Assembly (NCBI RefSeq): GCF_036634175.1
Contig: NZ_JAZIFX010000001.1
Coordinates: 3,224,001-3,288,000 of the forward strand
Direction of reading: 5' to 3'
Length of the DNA: 64,000 nucleotides
Source of the DNA: Streptomyces sp. P9-A2
GTDB lineage: Bacteria; Actinomycetota; Actinomycetes; Streptomycetales; Streptomycetaceae
A program made the position numbers and the translations under genes. The notes beneath the pieces are model-generated. The model was not told the origin of the DNA, did not search any database, and worked only from the letters and a program-made list of their open reading frames with translations. Within the stretch, counting starts at the first letter, position 1; every line of letters begins with the position of its first letter. Shown here one piece after another: positions 48,651 through 58,685 of the stretch.

Positions 48651-48695
48651 ATAGGGGCGTCCCCCGCTCGAGCGACGTCGAGAGCGTGGGAAGGC
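48651..48695. repeat. Short GC palindromic element
   Basis: GGCGTCCCCCGCTCGAGCGA followed by CGTCGAGAGCGTGGGAAGGCC has partial inverted-repeat symmetry and a (G)TCCCCC...GTGGG frame like that of the tnpB insert at 31531-31564. It sits in the leader of the cyclopropane synthase gene. Confidence 0.4.
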
Positions 48696-48775
48696 CAAAT
48701 CCCGGAATGTCGTCACCACGTAAACACCTGCGGGGCACGCGGCAGTCCCGGCGCGCGTCATGACGGGGCAAAACG

Positions 48776-48820
48776 CCGAAAAGGCCACCCGCACCACGGA
48801 TGGCGGGCGGCCCTTTCGGG
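48776..48820 (-). terminator. Probable terminator of ndh
   Basis: An imperfect stem (CCGAAAAGGCC-A-CCCGC with GCGGG-C-GGCCCTTTCGG) is followed on the minus strand by T-rich sequence (TTTTCGGCGTTTT). It lies about 190 bases beyond the ndh stop. Confidence 0.55.
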
Positions 48821-48881
48821 AGCCGAGGACGGCCTGGCCGATGGCCTGGAGCCCGCCGTTCGGAGCAGGCGGGTCAGGCGG

Positions 48882-48940
48882 ACCGGAGAGTCGGGCGGAC
48901 CGGAGAGTCAGGCGACCGGAGAGTCGGGCGGACCGGAGGC
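48882..48940. repeat. Tandem 16-17-bp repeats
   Basis: ACCGGAGAGTC starts at 48882, 48899 and 48915, and a degenerate ACCGGAGGC at 48932. It lies between the ndh stop and its terminator. Confidence 0.75.
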
Positions 48941-49011
48941 CGCCCGGCCGTACGCGGGCCCCGGGGAGGGGCGGCGGCGGGTCGGGCGACCAGCGGTCGA
49001 TCGGCCTGACG

Positions 49012-50400
49012 TCAGGATGCCTTGGCCTTCTCGGCCGGTTCCTTCTTGGCGGCCGCGGGCAGCGGCGCCGGCTTCGCGGCCTCGTAGAACTCGTCGCGCG
49101 GGGACTGGATCGCGCCCAGCGAGACGACCTCGCGCTTGAGGAACACGGCGAGCGTCCAGTCGGCGAAGACGCGGATCTTGCGGTTCCACGTGGGCATGGC
49201 CATACCGTGGTAGCCACGGTGCATGTACCAGGCGAGCCGGCCCTTGAGCTTGATCTTCATCTTGCCCATGACGATCATCGCCACGCCCTTGTGCAGGCCG
49301 AGGCCCGCCACGGCGCCCTTGTTGGCGTGGCTGTAGTCCTTCTGCGGGAAGCCCCGCATGCCGGAGATCACGTTGTCGCCGAGGACCTTGGCCTGGCGCA
49401 GCGCGTGCTGGGCGTTCGGCGGGCACCAGGCGTTCTCGTTGCCGGCCTTGCGGCCCACGAGGTCCGGTACCTGGGCGTTGTCGCCCGCGGCCCAGATGTA
49501 GTCGGTGCCGGTGACCTGGAGGGTCGGCCGGGTGTCCACGTGGCCGCGCGGGCCCAGCGGCAGGCCGAAGCGGGCCAGCGCCGGGTTCGGCTTGACGCCG
49601 GCCGTCCACACGATGGTGTGGGAGTCGACCTCGAGGCCGTTCTTCAGCACGACGTGGCCGTCGACGCAGGAGTCCATGGAAGTGGAGAGGTAGACCTCGA
49701 CACCGCGGCCCTCGAGGTGCTCCTTGCCGTACGCGCCGAGCTTGGGACCCACCTCGGGGAGGATCTTGTCGGCGGCGTCGACGAGGATGAAGCGCATGTC
49801 CTCACGGGACACGTTCTTGTAGTACTTGGCCGCGTCCCGGGCCATGTCCTCGACCTCGCCGATGGTCTCCGCGCCCGCGAAGCCGCCACCGACGAAGACG
49901 AAGGTGAGCGCCTTGCGGCGGATCTCCTCGTCCGTGGTGGAGTCGGCCTTGTCGAGCTGTTCGAGGACGTGGTTGCGCAGGCCGATGGCCTCCTCGATGC
50001 CCTTCATGCCGATGCCCTGCTCGGCGAGGCCGGGGATCGGGAAGGTGCGGGAGACCGCGCCCATCGCGATGATCAGGTAGTCGAAGGGCAGCTCGTAGGC
50101 CTCGCCGACGAGCGGCGCGACCGTGGCGACCTTGCGGTCCTGGTCGATGGTGGTGACCCGGCCGGTGAGGACCTCCGCCTTGGGGAGCACGCGTCGCAGG
50201 GGGACGACGACGTGCCGCGGGGAGATGTTGCCGGCGGCGGCTTCGGGCAGGAAGGGCTGGTAGGTCATGTACGACCGCGGGTCGACGACGGTGACGGTCG
50301 CCTCGCCGTAACGCATCTTCTTCTGGATGCGCCGAGCTGCGTACAGGCCTACGTACCCACCGCCTACTACGAGGATCCTGGGACGCTCCGTGGTGCTCAT
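49012..50400 (-). CDS. ndh: Type II NADH dehydrogenase
   Basis: The 462-residue flavoprotein has the FAD motif LVVGGGYVGLYAARRIQKKM at the start, PFDYLIIAMGA, the NADH motif FVFVGGGFAGAETIGEVEDM (about residues 160-179) and the second FAD motif YIWAAGDNAQVPD. A C-terminal amphipathic region (RIFADW-like, KIRVFADWTLAVFLKREVVS) would anchor it to the membrane. It passes electrons from NADH to menaquinone without pumping protons. The ATG at 50400 begins the FAD motif nine residues in. A Rex-like operator lies 319 bases upstream, and a second plausible promoter (TTGATC, 17 bases, TAACAC) lies at 50468-50496. Confidence 0.92.
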   Translation of the reverse strand: MSTTERPRILVVGGGYVGLYAARRIQKKMRYGEATVTVVDPRSYMTYQPFLPEAAAGNISPRHVVVPLRRVLPKAEVLTGRVTTIDQDRKVATVAPLVGEAYELPFDYLIIAMGAVSRTFPIPGLAEQGIGMKGIEEAIGLRNHVLEQLDKADSTTDEEIRRKALTFVFVGGGFAGAETIGEVEDMARDAAKYYKNVSREDMRFILVDAADKILPEVGPKLGAYGKEHLEGRGVEVYLSTSMDSCVDGHVVLKNGLEVDSHTIVWTAGVKPNPALARFGLPLGPRGHVDTRPTLQVTGTDYIWAAGDNAQVPDLVGRKAGNENAWCPPNAQHALRQAKVLGDNVISGMRGFPQKDYSHANKGAVAGLGLHKGVAMIVMGKMKIKLKGRLAWYMHRGYHGMAMPTWNRKIRVFADWTLAVFLKREVVSLGAIQSPRDEFYEAAKPAPLPAAAKKEPAEKAKAS

Positions 50401-50467
50401 GCCATCGAGTATCCCCCTGCCCCGGGAGGTGAGCTCGTGCGCCCCTTCACAAGCTCGGACAGTGGTT

Positions 50468-50496
50468 GTGTTACACTTCCGGGCTTTTGTGATCAA
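50468..50496 (-). promoter_or_regulatory. ndh: Candidate proximal promoter of ndh
   Basis: On the minus strand TTGATC (50496-50491) and TAACAC (50473-50468) are separated by 17 bases, 68 bases before the ATG. The match is close to a housekeeping sigma promoter. Confidence 0.45.
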
Positions 50497-50718
50497 GTCC
50501 ATGTCGGGCACCGGGAACCAGGGCCGCACGCGAGCCGTTGTCAATGCCGCGTGAGCTGCCTCTCTTCGATTCCGACGGCGCCGCGAGACCCCACACAGGG
50601 CCTCTGCGGCGACCTCCCGGACACCACCCGTCCACACCTTCTGAACACGTTCAAAGCAGCCCAGGGGGCCCGAAAGGGTCAACCGGACCCAGTTCTTCGA
50701 CCTACCGGGGCAATTTCC

Positions 50719-50737
50719 TTGTGAAGAACTTCACGAA
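50719..50737. promoter_or_regulatory. Rex-like operator upstream of ndh
   Basis: TTGTGAAGAACTTCACGAA is a near-perfect palindrome matching the Rex consensus TGTGAACnnnTTCACA in its half sites. A -10-like TAGGTC follows on the minus strand. Streptomyces Rex senses the NADH/NAD ratio and is known to control respiratory genes, including ndh in S. coelicolor (from memory). The next gene on this strand is ndh. Confidence 0.6.
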
Positions 50738-50820
50738 CTTTTCCGCCGGCGGCCCGAGAAAGGGCCCGACAGGCCCTTGCGATCACCGCTCAAAGCACGT
50801 TCGCGCTGCTCAGCAGAGCA

Positions 50821-51771
50821 CTACTCGTCGCTGGCGACGGACCAGGCGATGCCGTCCAGGATGTCGTGTTCGCTGACGACGACCTCCTGTGCTCCGGTGC
50901 GTTCCATGACGGCGAGGAGGACCAGGGCGCCCGCTCCGATGACGTCGACCCGGCCCGGGTGCATGGAGGGGATCTCCGCGCGTTCGGCGTGGGTGGCGTG
51001 GAGAAGCCGGCCGGTGATCTCGCGGACGCGTTCCAGGGTGACCCGGGAGTGGTGGATGGCCGCCGAGTCGTACGCGGGCAGGTCCTGCGCGATCGCCGAC
51101 ACCGTCGTGACCGAACCGGCCAGGCCGACCAGGGTGCGGGCCTCGCGCAGCGGGACCGTCCGCTCGGCCCGGTCGAGGGCGGCCTCGATGTCGGCCCGCA
51201 TCGCCGCGATCCGTTCCTCGGTCGGCGGGTCCACCACCGCCCCGTCCGCCACCAGGTGCCGCTCGGTCATCCGTACGCAGCCCACGTCGACGGACCGGGC
51301 GGCCCGTACGCGGTCGTCGCCGACGACGAACTCGGTGGAGCCGCCGCCGATGTCCACGACCAGGAACGGGCGGTGCAGGTCCGCACGGCCCGTCAGTTCC
51401 TTGGTGGCGCCGGTGAAGGAGAACTCGGCCTCCTGGTCGCCGGTGATGACCTCGGGCTCCACGCCGAGGATGTCCAGCACCCCGCGCACGAACTCGTCCC
51501 GGTTCTCGGCGTCGCGGGAGGCGGAGGTGGCGACGAAGCGCAGGCGTTGCGCGCCGTGCTCCTTGATGGCCTCCGCGTACGCGCGGCAGGCGGCGAACGT
51601 CCGCTCCAGCGCTTCGGGGGCGAGCCGGCCCGTGCGGTCGACGTCCTGACCGAGCCGCACGATCGTCATGCGCCGGTCCAGGTCGGTCAGTTCACCGGTC
51701 ACCGGATCGGCGTCGGCCACCAGGAGCCGGATGGAGTTGGTACCGCAGTCGATGGCGGCGACCCGGGTCAC
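50821..51771 (-). CDS. Exopolyphosphatase / guanosine pentaphosphate phosphohydrolase family
   Basis: A 316-residue ASKHA-fold phosphatase: phosphate-1 motif VAAIDCGTNSIRLLVADAD at the start, FLVVDIGGGSTEFVVGDD (phosphate-2) near residue 135, VGCVRMTERH and VDVIGAGALVLLAVMER. It is the short (two-domain) type that cleaves polyphosphate or pppGpp. GTG at 51771 overlaps the DUF501 stop by four bases, fixing the start and showing translational coupling, a pairing conserved in actinobacteria. Confidence 0.9.
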   Translation of the reverse strand: MTRVAAIDCGTNSIRLLVADADPVTGELTDLDRRMTIVRLGQDVDRTGRLAPEALERTFAACRAYAEAIKEHGAQRLRFVATSASRDAENRDEFVRGVLDILGVEPEVITGDQEAEFSFTGATKELTGRADLHRPFLVVDIGGGSTEFVVGDDRVRAARSVDVGCVRMTERHLVADGAVVDPPTEERIAAMRADIEAALDRAERTVPLREARTLVGLAGSVTTVSAIAQDLPAYDSAAIHHSRVTLERVREITGRLLHATHAERAEIPSMHPGRVDVIGAGALVLLAVMERTGAQEVVVSEHDILDGIAWSVASDE

Positions 51772-52364
51772 CGGCCGTCTCCCTCGATCGGCTTGACGGC
51801 GAAGTGGCCGTCGTCCGAGGCGTCCGCCTGCCACCCCTCGCCCGCGGGCGGCGTGACCGTCACACAGGCTCCCTTGCTCCACCACTCCGGCAGCATCGCG
51901 AGCGCCTCGTCGCCCAGCGGGTTGACCCCGGGGCCGGCGGCCAGCGAGTGGGCGACCAGGACGTGCAGGCACTTCACCCGGTCCGGCATCCCGCCGGCGC
52001 TCGGGAAGTTCTTCAGCTCCTCGATCTCGTCGCGGCGCCGGATGTAGTCCTCGTGCGCCGCGCGGTACGCGACCGCCAGCTCCGGGTCCGTCGCCAGCCG
52101 CTCCGTCATCTCCTTCATCACGCCGTTCGCCTCCAGCGTCCCGATCGCCGAGGCGGCCCGGGGGCAGGTGAGGTAGTACAGCGTCGGGAAGGGGGTGCCG
52201 TCGGGCAGCTTCGGCGCGGTCTCGACGACGTCCGGCTGCCCGCAGGGGCAACGGTGCGCGATGGCGCGCAGCCCGCGCGGGGGCCGGCCGAGCTGCTGCT
52301 TGAACGCCTCGACGTCCGCGTCGGTCGGTTCGGTGCGCGGGGTCGTGGGCGGGGGGGTATCCAT
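51768..52364 (-). CDS. DUF501 family protein
   Basis: The 198-residue protein has the DUF501 signature: QLGRPPRGLRAIAHRCPCGQ with two cysteines, FPTLYYLTCPRAASAIGTLE with a third, EELKNFPSAGGMPDRVKCLH with a fourth and HSLAAGPGVNPLGDEALAML. Function is unknown; the four cysteines may bind a metal. It overlaps ppx/gppA and follows divIC on the same strand, forming a divIC-DUF501-ppx block that is usual in actinobacteria next to enolase. Confidence 0.88.
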   Translation of the reverse strand: MDTPPPTTPRTEPTDADVEAFKQQLGRPPRGLRAIAHRCPCGQPDVVETAPKLPDGTPFPTLYYLTCPRAASAIGTLEANGVMKEMTERLATDPELAVAYRAAHEDYIRRRDEIEELKNFPSAGGMPDRVKCLHVLVAHSLAAGPGVNPLGDEALAMLPEWWSKGACVTVTPPAGEGWQADASDDGHFAVKPIEGDGR

Positions 52365-52535
52365 ATCTGTCTTTCTGCGGTTCTCAGCGGTTGCCTGCGC
52401 GGCCTCTGCGCGGTTCTCCGCACGGACGGGGGCCGTTGCCGTCGTGCTGCGGGACCGTTGCCATGGTGCGGGGCCGTGCGGGCCGGCCCCGCGGGTTCCG
52501 GTGAACCGCAGGGCACCAAGGCTACGGCCCCGGGC

Positions 52536-53012
52536 TCACCGCTCGGCCGCGTCGGACTTGTCGACGCCGTCCCAGACGTTCACGTACCAGGGGCGGCCTG
52601 CCGATCCGCGGTCGGCGCGCGGCTGCTCGGCCGCGCCCGGGTCGATCACGATGTAGCCGGTCTCGCCGGGCATGACGTAGTGCAGCCGTGCGCGGGCCTG
52701 CTGCTCGGCGTAGGCGTCGTCCTGCCAGCGCGCCTTCATGTCGCGCAGTTGCTCGACCCGGCGGCGGGTCTCGTCCTTCTCCTGCTGGAGGTCGGCGATG
52801 TCGGCGCGCTGGGACACGTACTGCCGCATGGGATAGGCGAGGGCCACGATCAGCGAGCAGACCACCAGGGCGAGCAGCGCGGCCCGGCCGGTCAGCCGGG
52901 AGCGGCGAGCCTGGCGTTTGGTCTGCGAGCGGTAGACCCGGGCGGCGGTCTGCTCGCCGATCAGCCGGATCCTGGTCGCGGTGGAGAACCGGTCCCGGTC
53001 CTTCACGGCCAT
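52536..53012 (-). CDS. divIC: Septum formation initiator DivIC/FtsB
   Basis: The 158-residue protein has a basic cytoplasmic start (QTKRQARRSRLTGRAALL), one membrane helix (AALLALVVCSLIVALAYPM, about residues 43-61) and an outside coiled coil (RADIADLQQEKDETRRRVEQ), then RARLHYVMPGETGYIVID. This is the DivIC/FtsB layout; with FtsL and FtsQ it assembles the divisome for septation. ATG at 53012 has GGAGG seven bases upstream. Its position just after eno is conserved in actinobacteria. Confidence 0.88.
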   Translation of the reverse strand: MAVKDRDRFSTATRIRLIGEQTAARVYRSQTKRQARRSRLTGRAALLALVVCSLIVALAYPMRQYVSQRADIADLQQEKDETRRRVEQLRDMKARWQDDAYAEQQARARLHYVMPGETGYIVIDPGAAEQPRADRGSAGRPWYVNVWDGVDKSDAAER

Positions 53013-53043
53013 GTCTCCGCCTCCCGTTCCCCTGTCATACGCG

Positions 53044-53088
53044 CGTACGTCCCCGGACACGGTACGGGACCGCGTCCGGGGACGTACG
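53044..53088 (-). terminator. Terminator of eno, 15-bp stem
   Basis: Perfect arms CGTACGTCCCCGGAC (53044-53058) and GTCCGGGGACGTACG (53074-53088) with a 15-base loop, between the eno stop and divIC. Confidence 0.75.
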
Positions 53089-53110
53089 GACGACTGGCAG
53101 AGCCGCGTCG

Positions 53111-55559
<2,449 letters not shown>

Positions 55560-55568
55560 GGTTGGATC

Positions 55569-55778
55569 CCCTCACCGACGCCTACGAGGTGAGCTGTCGG
55601 GTTCGGGCCGGTTGAGTTGCCCGGCCGCGTCCCTCCCGGGACGCGACTTCACCCCAAGCCGCATCCGGCTTTCTCCACCGGATCCGGCGCCTACCTTGGG
55701 TCCCCCGCTCCTGCCTACGGCGCATGACGCGACGGCTGTTCCCGTACCGCCACTGGCAGGATTCGGCGTGGTGGCGGC
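55569..55778 (-). ncRNA. c-di-AMP (ydaO/yuaA) riboswitch
   Basis: Read on the minus strand, the conserved segments of the ydaO motif occur in the right order: GCCGAATCCTGCC (55767-55755), GGAGCGGGGGACCC (55711-55698), TTGGGGTGAA (55657-55648), CCCGAACCCGACAGCTCACC (55607-55588) and CTCGTAGGCG (55588-55579). It ends about ten bases before the rpfA start, so it may act on transcription or on ribosome access. ydaO motifs bind c-di-AMP and in Streptomyces are known upstream of rpfA (from memory). A GC stem (CGTCCC..GGGACG) lies between the segments. Confidence 0.93.
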
Positions 55779-56050
55779 CGGGGCCCGCGATGGCGAGCGG
55801 TCACGACCGTAGACACGGGATCGGCAGATTATCAAAGACGATCAGGGCTTCTGAGACCTATCTCTCATCGCCTTTAAACCGGACATTCATCGCGAAACGT
55901 GACCCTCAACTGGCTTTGCCGGCGCGCTTTTTCGCGCGCCGACCCACCTGCCGCCCCGTCACCGCGCGACCGGCGCACGCCCGCCGCCCGCCGCCCGGTC
56001 GGGAGAGACTCCCGCGCCCGACTGCCGACCGAATGTCAGCCGTTGCCCGA

Positions 56051-56983
56051 TCAGGACCCGAACCCGAGCGCCTGACTGGGAAGGATGAGGTTCGGGACGG
56101 CCGCGCCCACGACCTCGCCCTCTCCGTCGAAGGCGAGGAAGTCGGAGGCGGCCGAGGAGTCGCTCCCGGAGTTCGCGCCGGAGCCGCTCGACGGGGACGA
56201 GCCGTCAAGACCGCGTGAGAAACCGAGGCCGCCACGCGAGGCGTGCCGGCCGGAGGATCCGGCCTCACGGTCCTTACGCGCCTCCTCCTCGGCGCTGGCG
56301 CCGCGGTGACGGCCGCTGCCGGAACTCTCGCCGTCGGCCGATCCCGAAGCGCCGCCCTTTTGTCCCGACTTGCCCGATTCCTTACCCTTGCCCGAGGCCG
56401 AGGGAGACGAGGAGGCGGAGGCGGAAGAAGAAGCGTCGGGTTCGGCCGATCCGTCCGCGCCCTCCCCCTTCTCCTTGCCGTCCGCGGTGTCCTTCGCGTC
56501 CGACGAGGAGTCGGAGGACTGGGACGGCGACGGAGTGTCGGACCCTTCGGGACCGTACTTGTCCGACGAGTCGTCCTGCGTACCGGTGCCGACGTCGAGC
56601 ACGGGCGAGTCCTGACCCAGGCCCCCCAGCAGCCCGCAGGCCCTCCACGCGTCGACACCCTGGTCGGCGAGGATCTTCTCGGCCACCGCTATCTGCTGGC
56701 CGCGGCTGGCCTGGTCGGCGCTGGTCGCGTAGTCGAGGCCGCCGTACTTCTCCCAGTCCTCCTGGGCCAACTGCAGGCCGCCGTAGTAACCGTTGCCGGA
56801 GTTCTGGCTCCAGGAGCCACCGGACTCGCACTCGGCGACCTTGTCCCAGGTCGGGCCGTCGGCCGCGCTGGCCGCGCCGGCGCCGAGGAGGGGGATCGCG
56901 ATGGCCGAGCCGGTCACTCCGGCTGCGACGAGAAGAGCCGGAGCCTGGCGGGGGCGACGGTGACGACCGTTCCCGGAGAGCAT
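56051..56983 (-). CDS. Second Rpf-like secreted muralytic protein, no intact LysM
   Basis: The 310-residue protein has a signal peptide (APALLVAAGVTGSAIAIPLL..ASA) and an Rpf domain with Glu53 in VAECESGGSWSQNSGNGYYG, followed by a very long Ser/Gly/Glu/Asp-rich region (residues 125-285). A clear LysM domain is missing; the end (VPNLILPSQALGFGS) only faintly recalls the LIxPGQxL close of a LysM. ATG at 56983 has AAAGG upstream; a TTG seven codons earlier is less likely. Three phased TGTGA motifs lie before it (57093-57130). It and rpfA share the order seen in other streptomycetes. Confidence 0.88.
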   Translation of the reverse strand: MLSGNGRHRRPRQAPALLVAAGVTGSAIAIPLLGAGAASAADGPTWDKVAECESGGSWSQNSGNGYYGGLQLAQEDWEKYGGLDYATSADQASRGQQIAVAEKILADQGVDAWRACGLLGGLGQDSPVLDVGTGTQDDSSDKYGPEGSDTPSPSQSSDSSSDAKDTADGKEKGEGADGSAEPDASSSASASSSPSASGKGKESGKSGQKGGASGSADGESSGSGRHRGASAEEEARKDREAGSSGRHASRGGLGFSRGLDGSSPSSGSGANSGSDSSAASDFLAFDGEGEVVGAAVPNLILPSQALGFGS

Positions 56984-57092
56984 GCGGAGACCTTTCGCAG
57001 ACAACGGTTGCTCGCACGACGGTTCGAGCTGTGGTGCCGCAAGAACGAGACGCCGTGCTTGATGGGTGAACGTATCGGCAGTCGAACGCTTG

Positions 57093-57130
57093 TCACAAGT
57101 TCATGCCGCGCAGATCACATAAAGATCACA
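57093..57130 (-). promoter_or_regulatory. Three TGTGA motifs phased at 11 bp upstream of the second rpf gene
   Basis: On the minus strand TGTGA ends at 57093, 57115 and 57126, spaced 22 and 11 bases, so all face the same side of the helix. The proximal one lies in TTGTGACAAG, a possible -35 region (TTGTGA) with GATACG about 16 bases on. The motif resembles Crp half sites, but the orientation is direct, not inverted. Confidence 0.4.
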
Positions 57131-57310
57131 GAGGTGAGTGTGTGTCATCTTTACGCTGGTCCTGCCGGGGTTCGACGGACCGTGTCCACAACGGACCTGA
57201 CGGTCACTTGCGCGAGGGCGAAAGGCATTCGGAGGCCGGCCCGGAGCGGACTCGGCGGCCATCCGGGGCATTTCGGAATGCGTGCCGAGCACGGCGCTCT
57301 GTAGGCGACA

Positions 57311-58603
57311 TCACGTCGGCGGCGCGGTGAATCGCACCGGCAGTGTGCGCAGTCCGCGCATGATGAGACCGCCGCGCCAGCGCAGTTCGGCCGGGTCCGC
57401 CGCGAGTTCGAGGTCCGGCAGACGGGTCAGCAGCGTGGCGAGCGCGGTCTGGCCCTCCAGGCGGGCCAGGGGAGCGCCGAGGCAGTAGTGGATGCCGTGG
57501 CCGTATCCCAGATGCTGGTTGTCGCGCCGTGCGAGGTCGAGCGTGTCGGGGTCGGTGAACCGCTCCGGGTCCCGGTCCGCGGCGGCCAGGACGACGAGGA
57601 CCGGGTCGCCGGCCGAGATGTGCTGCCCGCCGAGGGTGAGTGCCTCGGCGGCGAACCGCCAGGTGGCCAGCTCCACGGGCCCGTCGTAGCGCAGGAGTTC
57701 CTCCACTCCGGTCTCCAGCAGTTCGCGTTCTCCGGCGGCGAGGGACGTCTGCAGGCGCTCGCGCTGGTCGGGGTGGGTGAGCAGTGCGTAGGTGCCGTTG
57801 CCGATGAGGTTGACGGTGGTCTCGAAGCCCGCGAACAGCAGGATGAACGCCATGGCGGCGGCCTCGTTCTCGGTGAGGTGCTCACCGTGGTCGGAGGCGC
57901 GGATCAAGCCGGAGATGAGGTCCTCGCCGGGGGCGGGCTCGGCGGGCAGGGCCTCGCGCTTGCGGTGGATCAGGTCGGCCAGGTAGCCGCGCATCTTCTT
58001 CACCGACCGGGCGACCCCGCCCCGGGGCCCGCCCTGATGCCGGATCATCATGCCCGCCCAGTCCCGGAAGTCGTCCTGGTCCTCCCGGGGGACGCCGAGC
58101 AGGTCGCAGATGGCGTAGATGGGGAGCGGGAACGCGAACTCGTGGATGAGGTCGGCGGAGCCGCGCTCCGCGAACCGGTCGATGAGGCCGTCGGTGAGCT
58201 CCTGCACCCGGGACTCGAACTCGGCGACGCGGCGCGGTGTGAACGCCTTGCTGACCAGTTTGCGCAGCCGGGTGTGGTCCGGCGGGTCGATGTTGAGCAG
58301 ATGCGTCATCAGCTCGGCCTTGCGCTCACCGGGGATGCCGGTCTTCCCCTTGGCGTGGGCGGGCCCGTCGTGGTGCGCCGGGTTCTTGGAGAGGCGGGGG
58401 TCGGCGAGGGTCTGCTTGGCGTCGGCGTAACGGGTCACCAGCCAGGCCTCCACCCCGCTGGGCAGCCGCGTCCGGTGCACGGGCGCGTGCTCCCTCAGCC
58501 AGGCGTACGCGGGGTAGGGGTCGCTCGCGAACTCCCAGGTGAAGAGTTCGGGGGCGCCGTTCTCGGGCTGGGACTGAAACTGGGGCTGGGGCTGGTCGTT
58601 CAC
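57311..58603 (-). CDS. Cytochrome P450 (CYP107-like)
   Basis: The 430-residue P450 has the I-helix FILLFAGFETTVNLIGNGTY with the AGxET oxygen-activation motif, the ExxR motif (ETGVEELLRYDGP), and the heme loop GYGHGIHYCLGAPLARLEG with Cys374 as heme ligand. It has no membrane anchor and would need a ferredoxin partner; none is adjacent. The loop reads HGIHYCLG, as in CYP105/107 types, rather than FG. The substrate cannot be read from sequence. It stands alone, so a housekeeping or unlinked biosynthetic role is possible. Confidence 0.92.
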   Translation of the reverse strand: MNDQPQPQFQSQPENGAPELFTWEFASDPYPAYAWLREHAPVHRTRLPSGVEAWLVTRYADAKQTLADPRLSKNPAHHDGPAHAKGKTGIPGERKAELMTHLLNIDPPDHTRLRKLVSKAFTPRRVAEFESRVQELTDGLIDRFAERGSADLIHEFAFPLPIYAICDLLGVPREDQDDFRDWAGMMIRHQGGPRGGVARSVKKMRGYLADLIHRKREALPAEPAPGEDLISGLIRASDHGEHLTENEAAAMAFILLFAGFETTVNLIGNGTYALLTHPDQRERLQTSLAAGERELLETGVEELLRYDGPVELATWRFAAEALTLGGQHISAGDPVLVVLAAADRDPERFTDPDTLDLARRDNQHLGYGHGIHYCLGAPLARLEGQTALATLLTRLPDLELAADPAELRWRGGLIMRGLRTLPVRFTAPPT

Positions 58604-58685
58604 CGCTCGACCGTATCCGGCGGCAGACGGGGAGATGCGCCCCGCTCCTCACGACAGGCACCCGGTGGCACACGGGCAGGGACAT

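Noticed and set aside
47338..48771. Longer start for the cyclopropane synthase at 48771
   Set aside because: The extension crosses a palindromic element; ATG 48636 has a strong GGAGGT ribosome site.
48760..50724. A 654-residue plus-strand open frame
   Set aside because: It is antisense to ndh and the gap after it; it consists of low-complexity residues.
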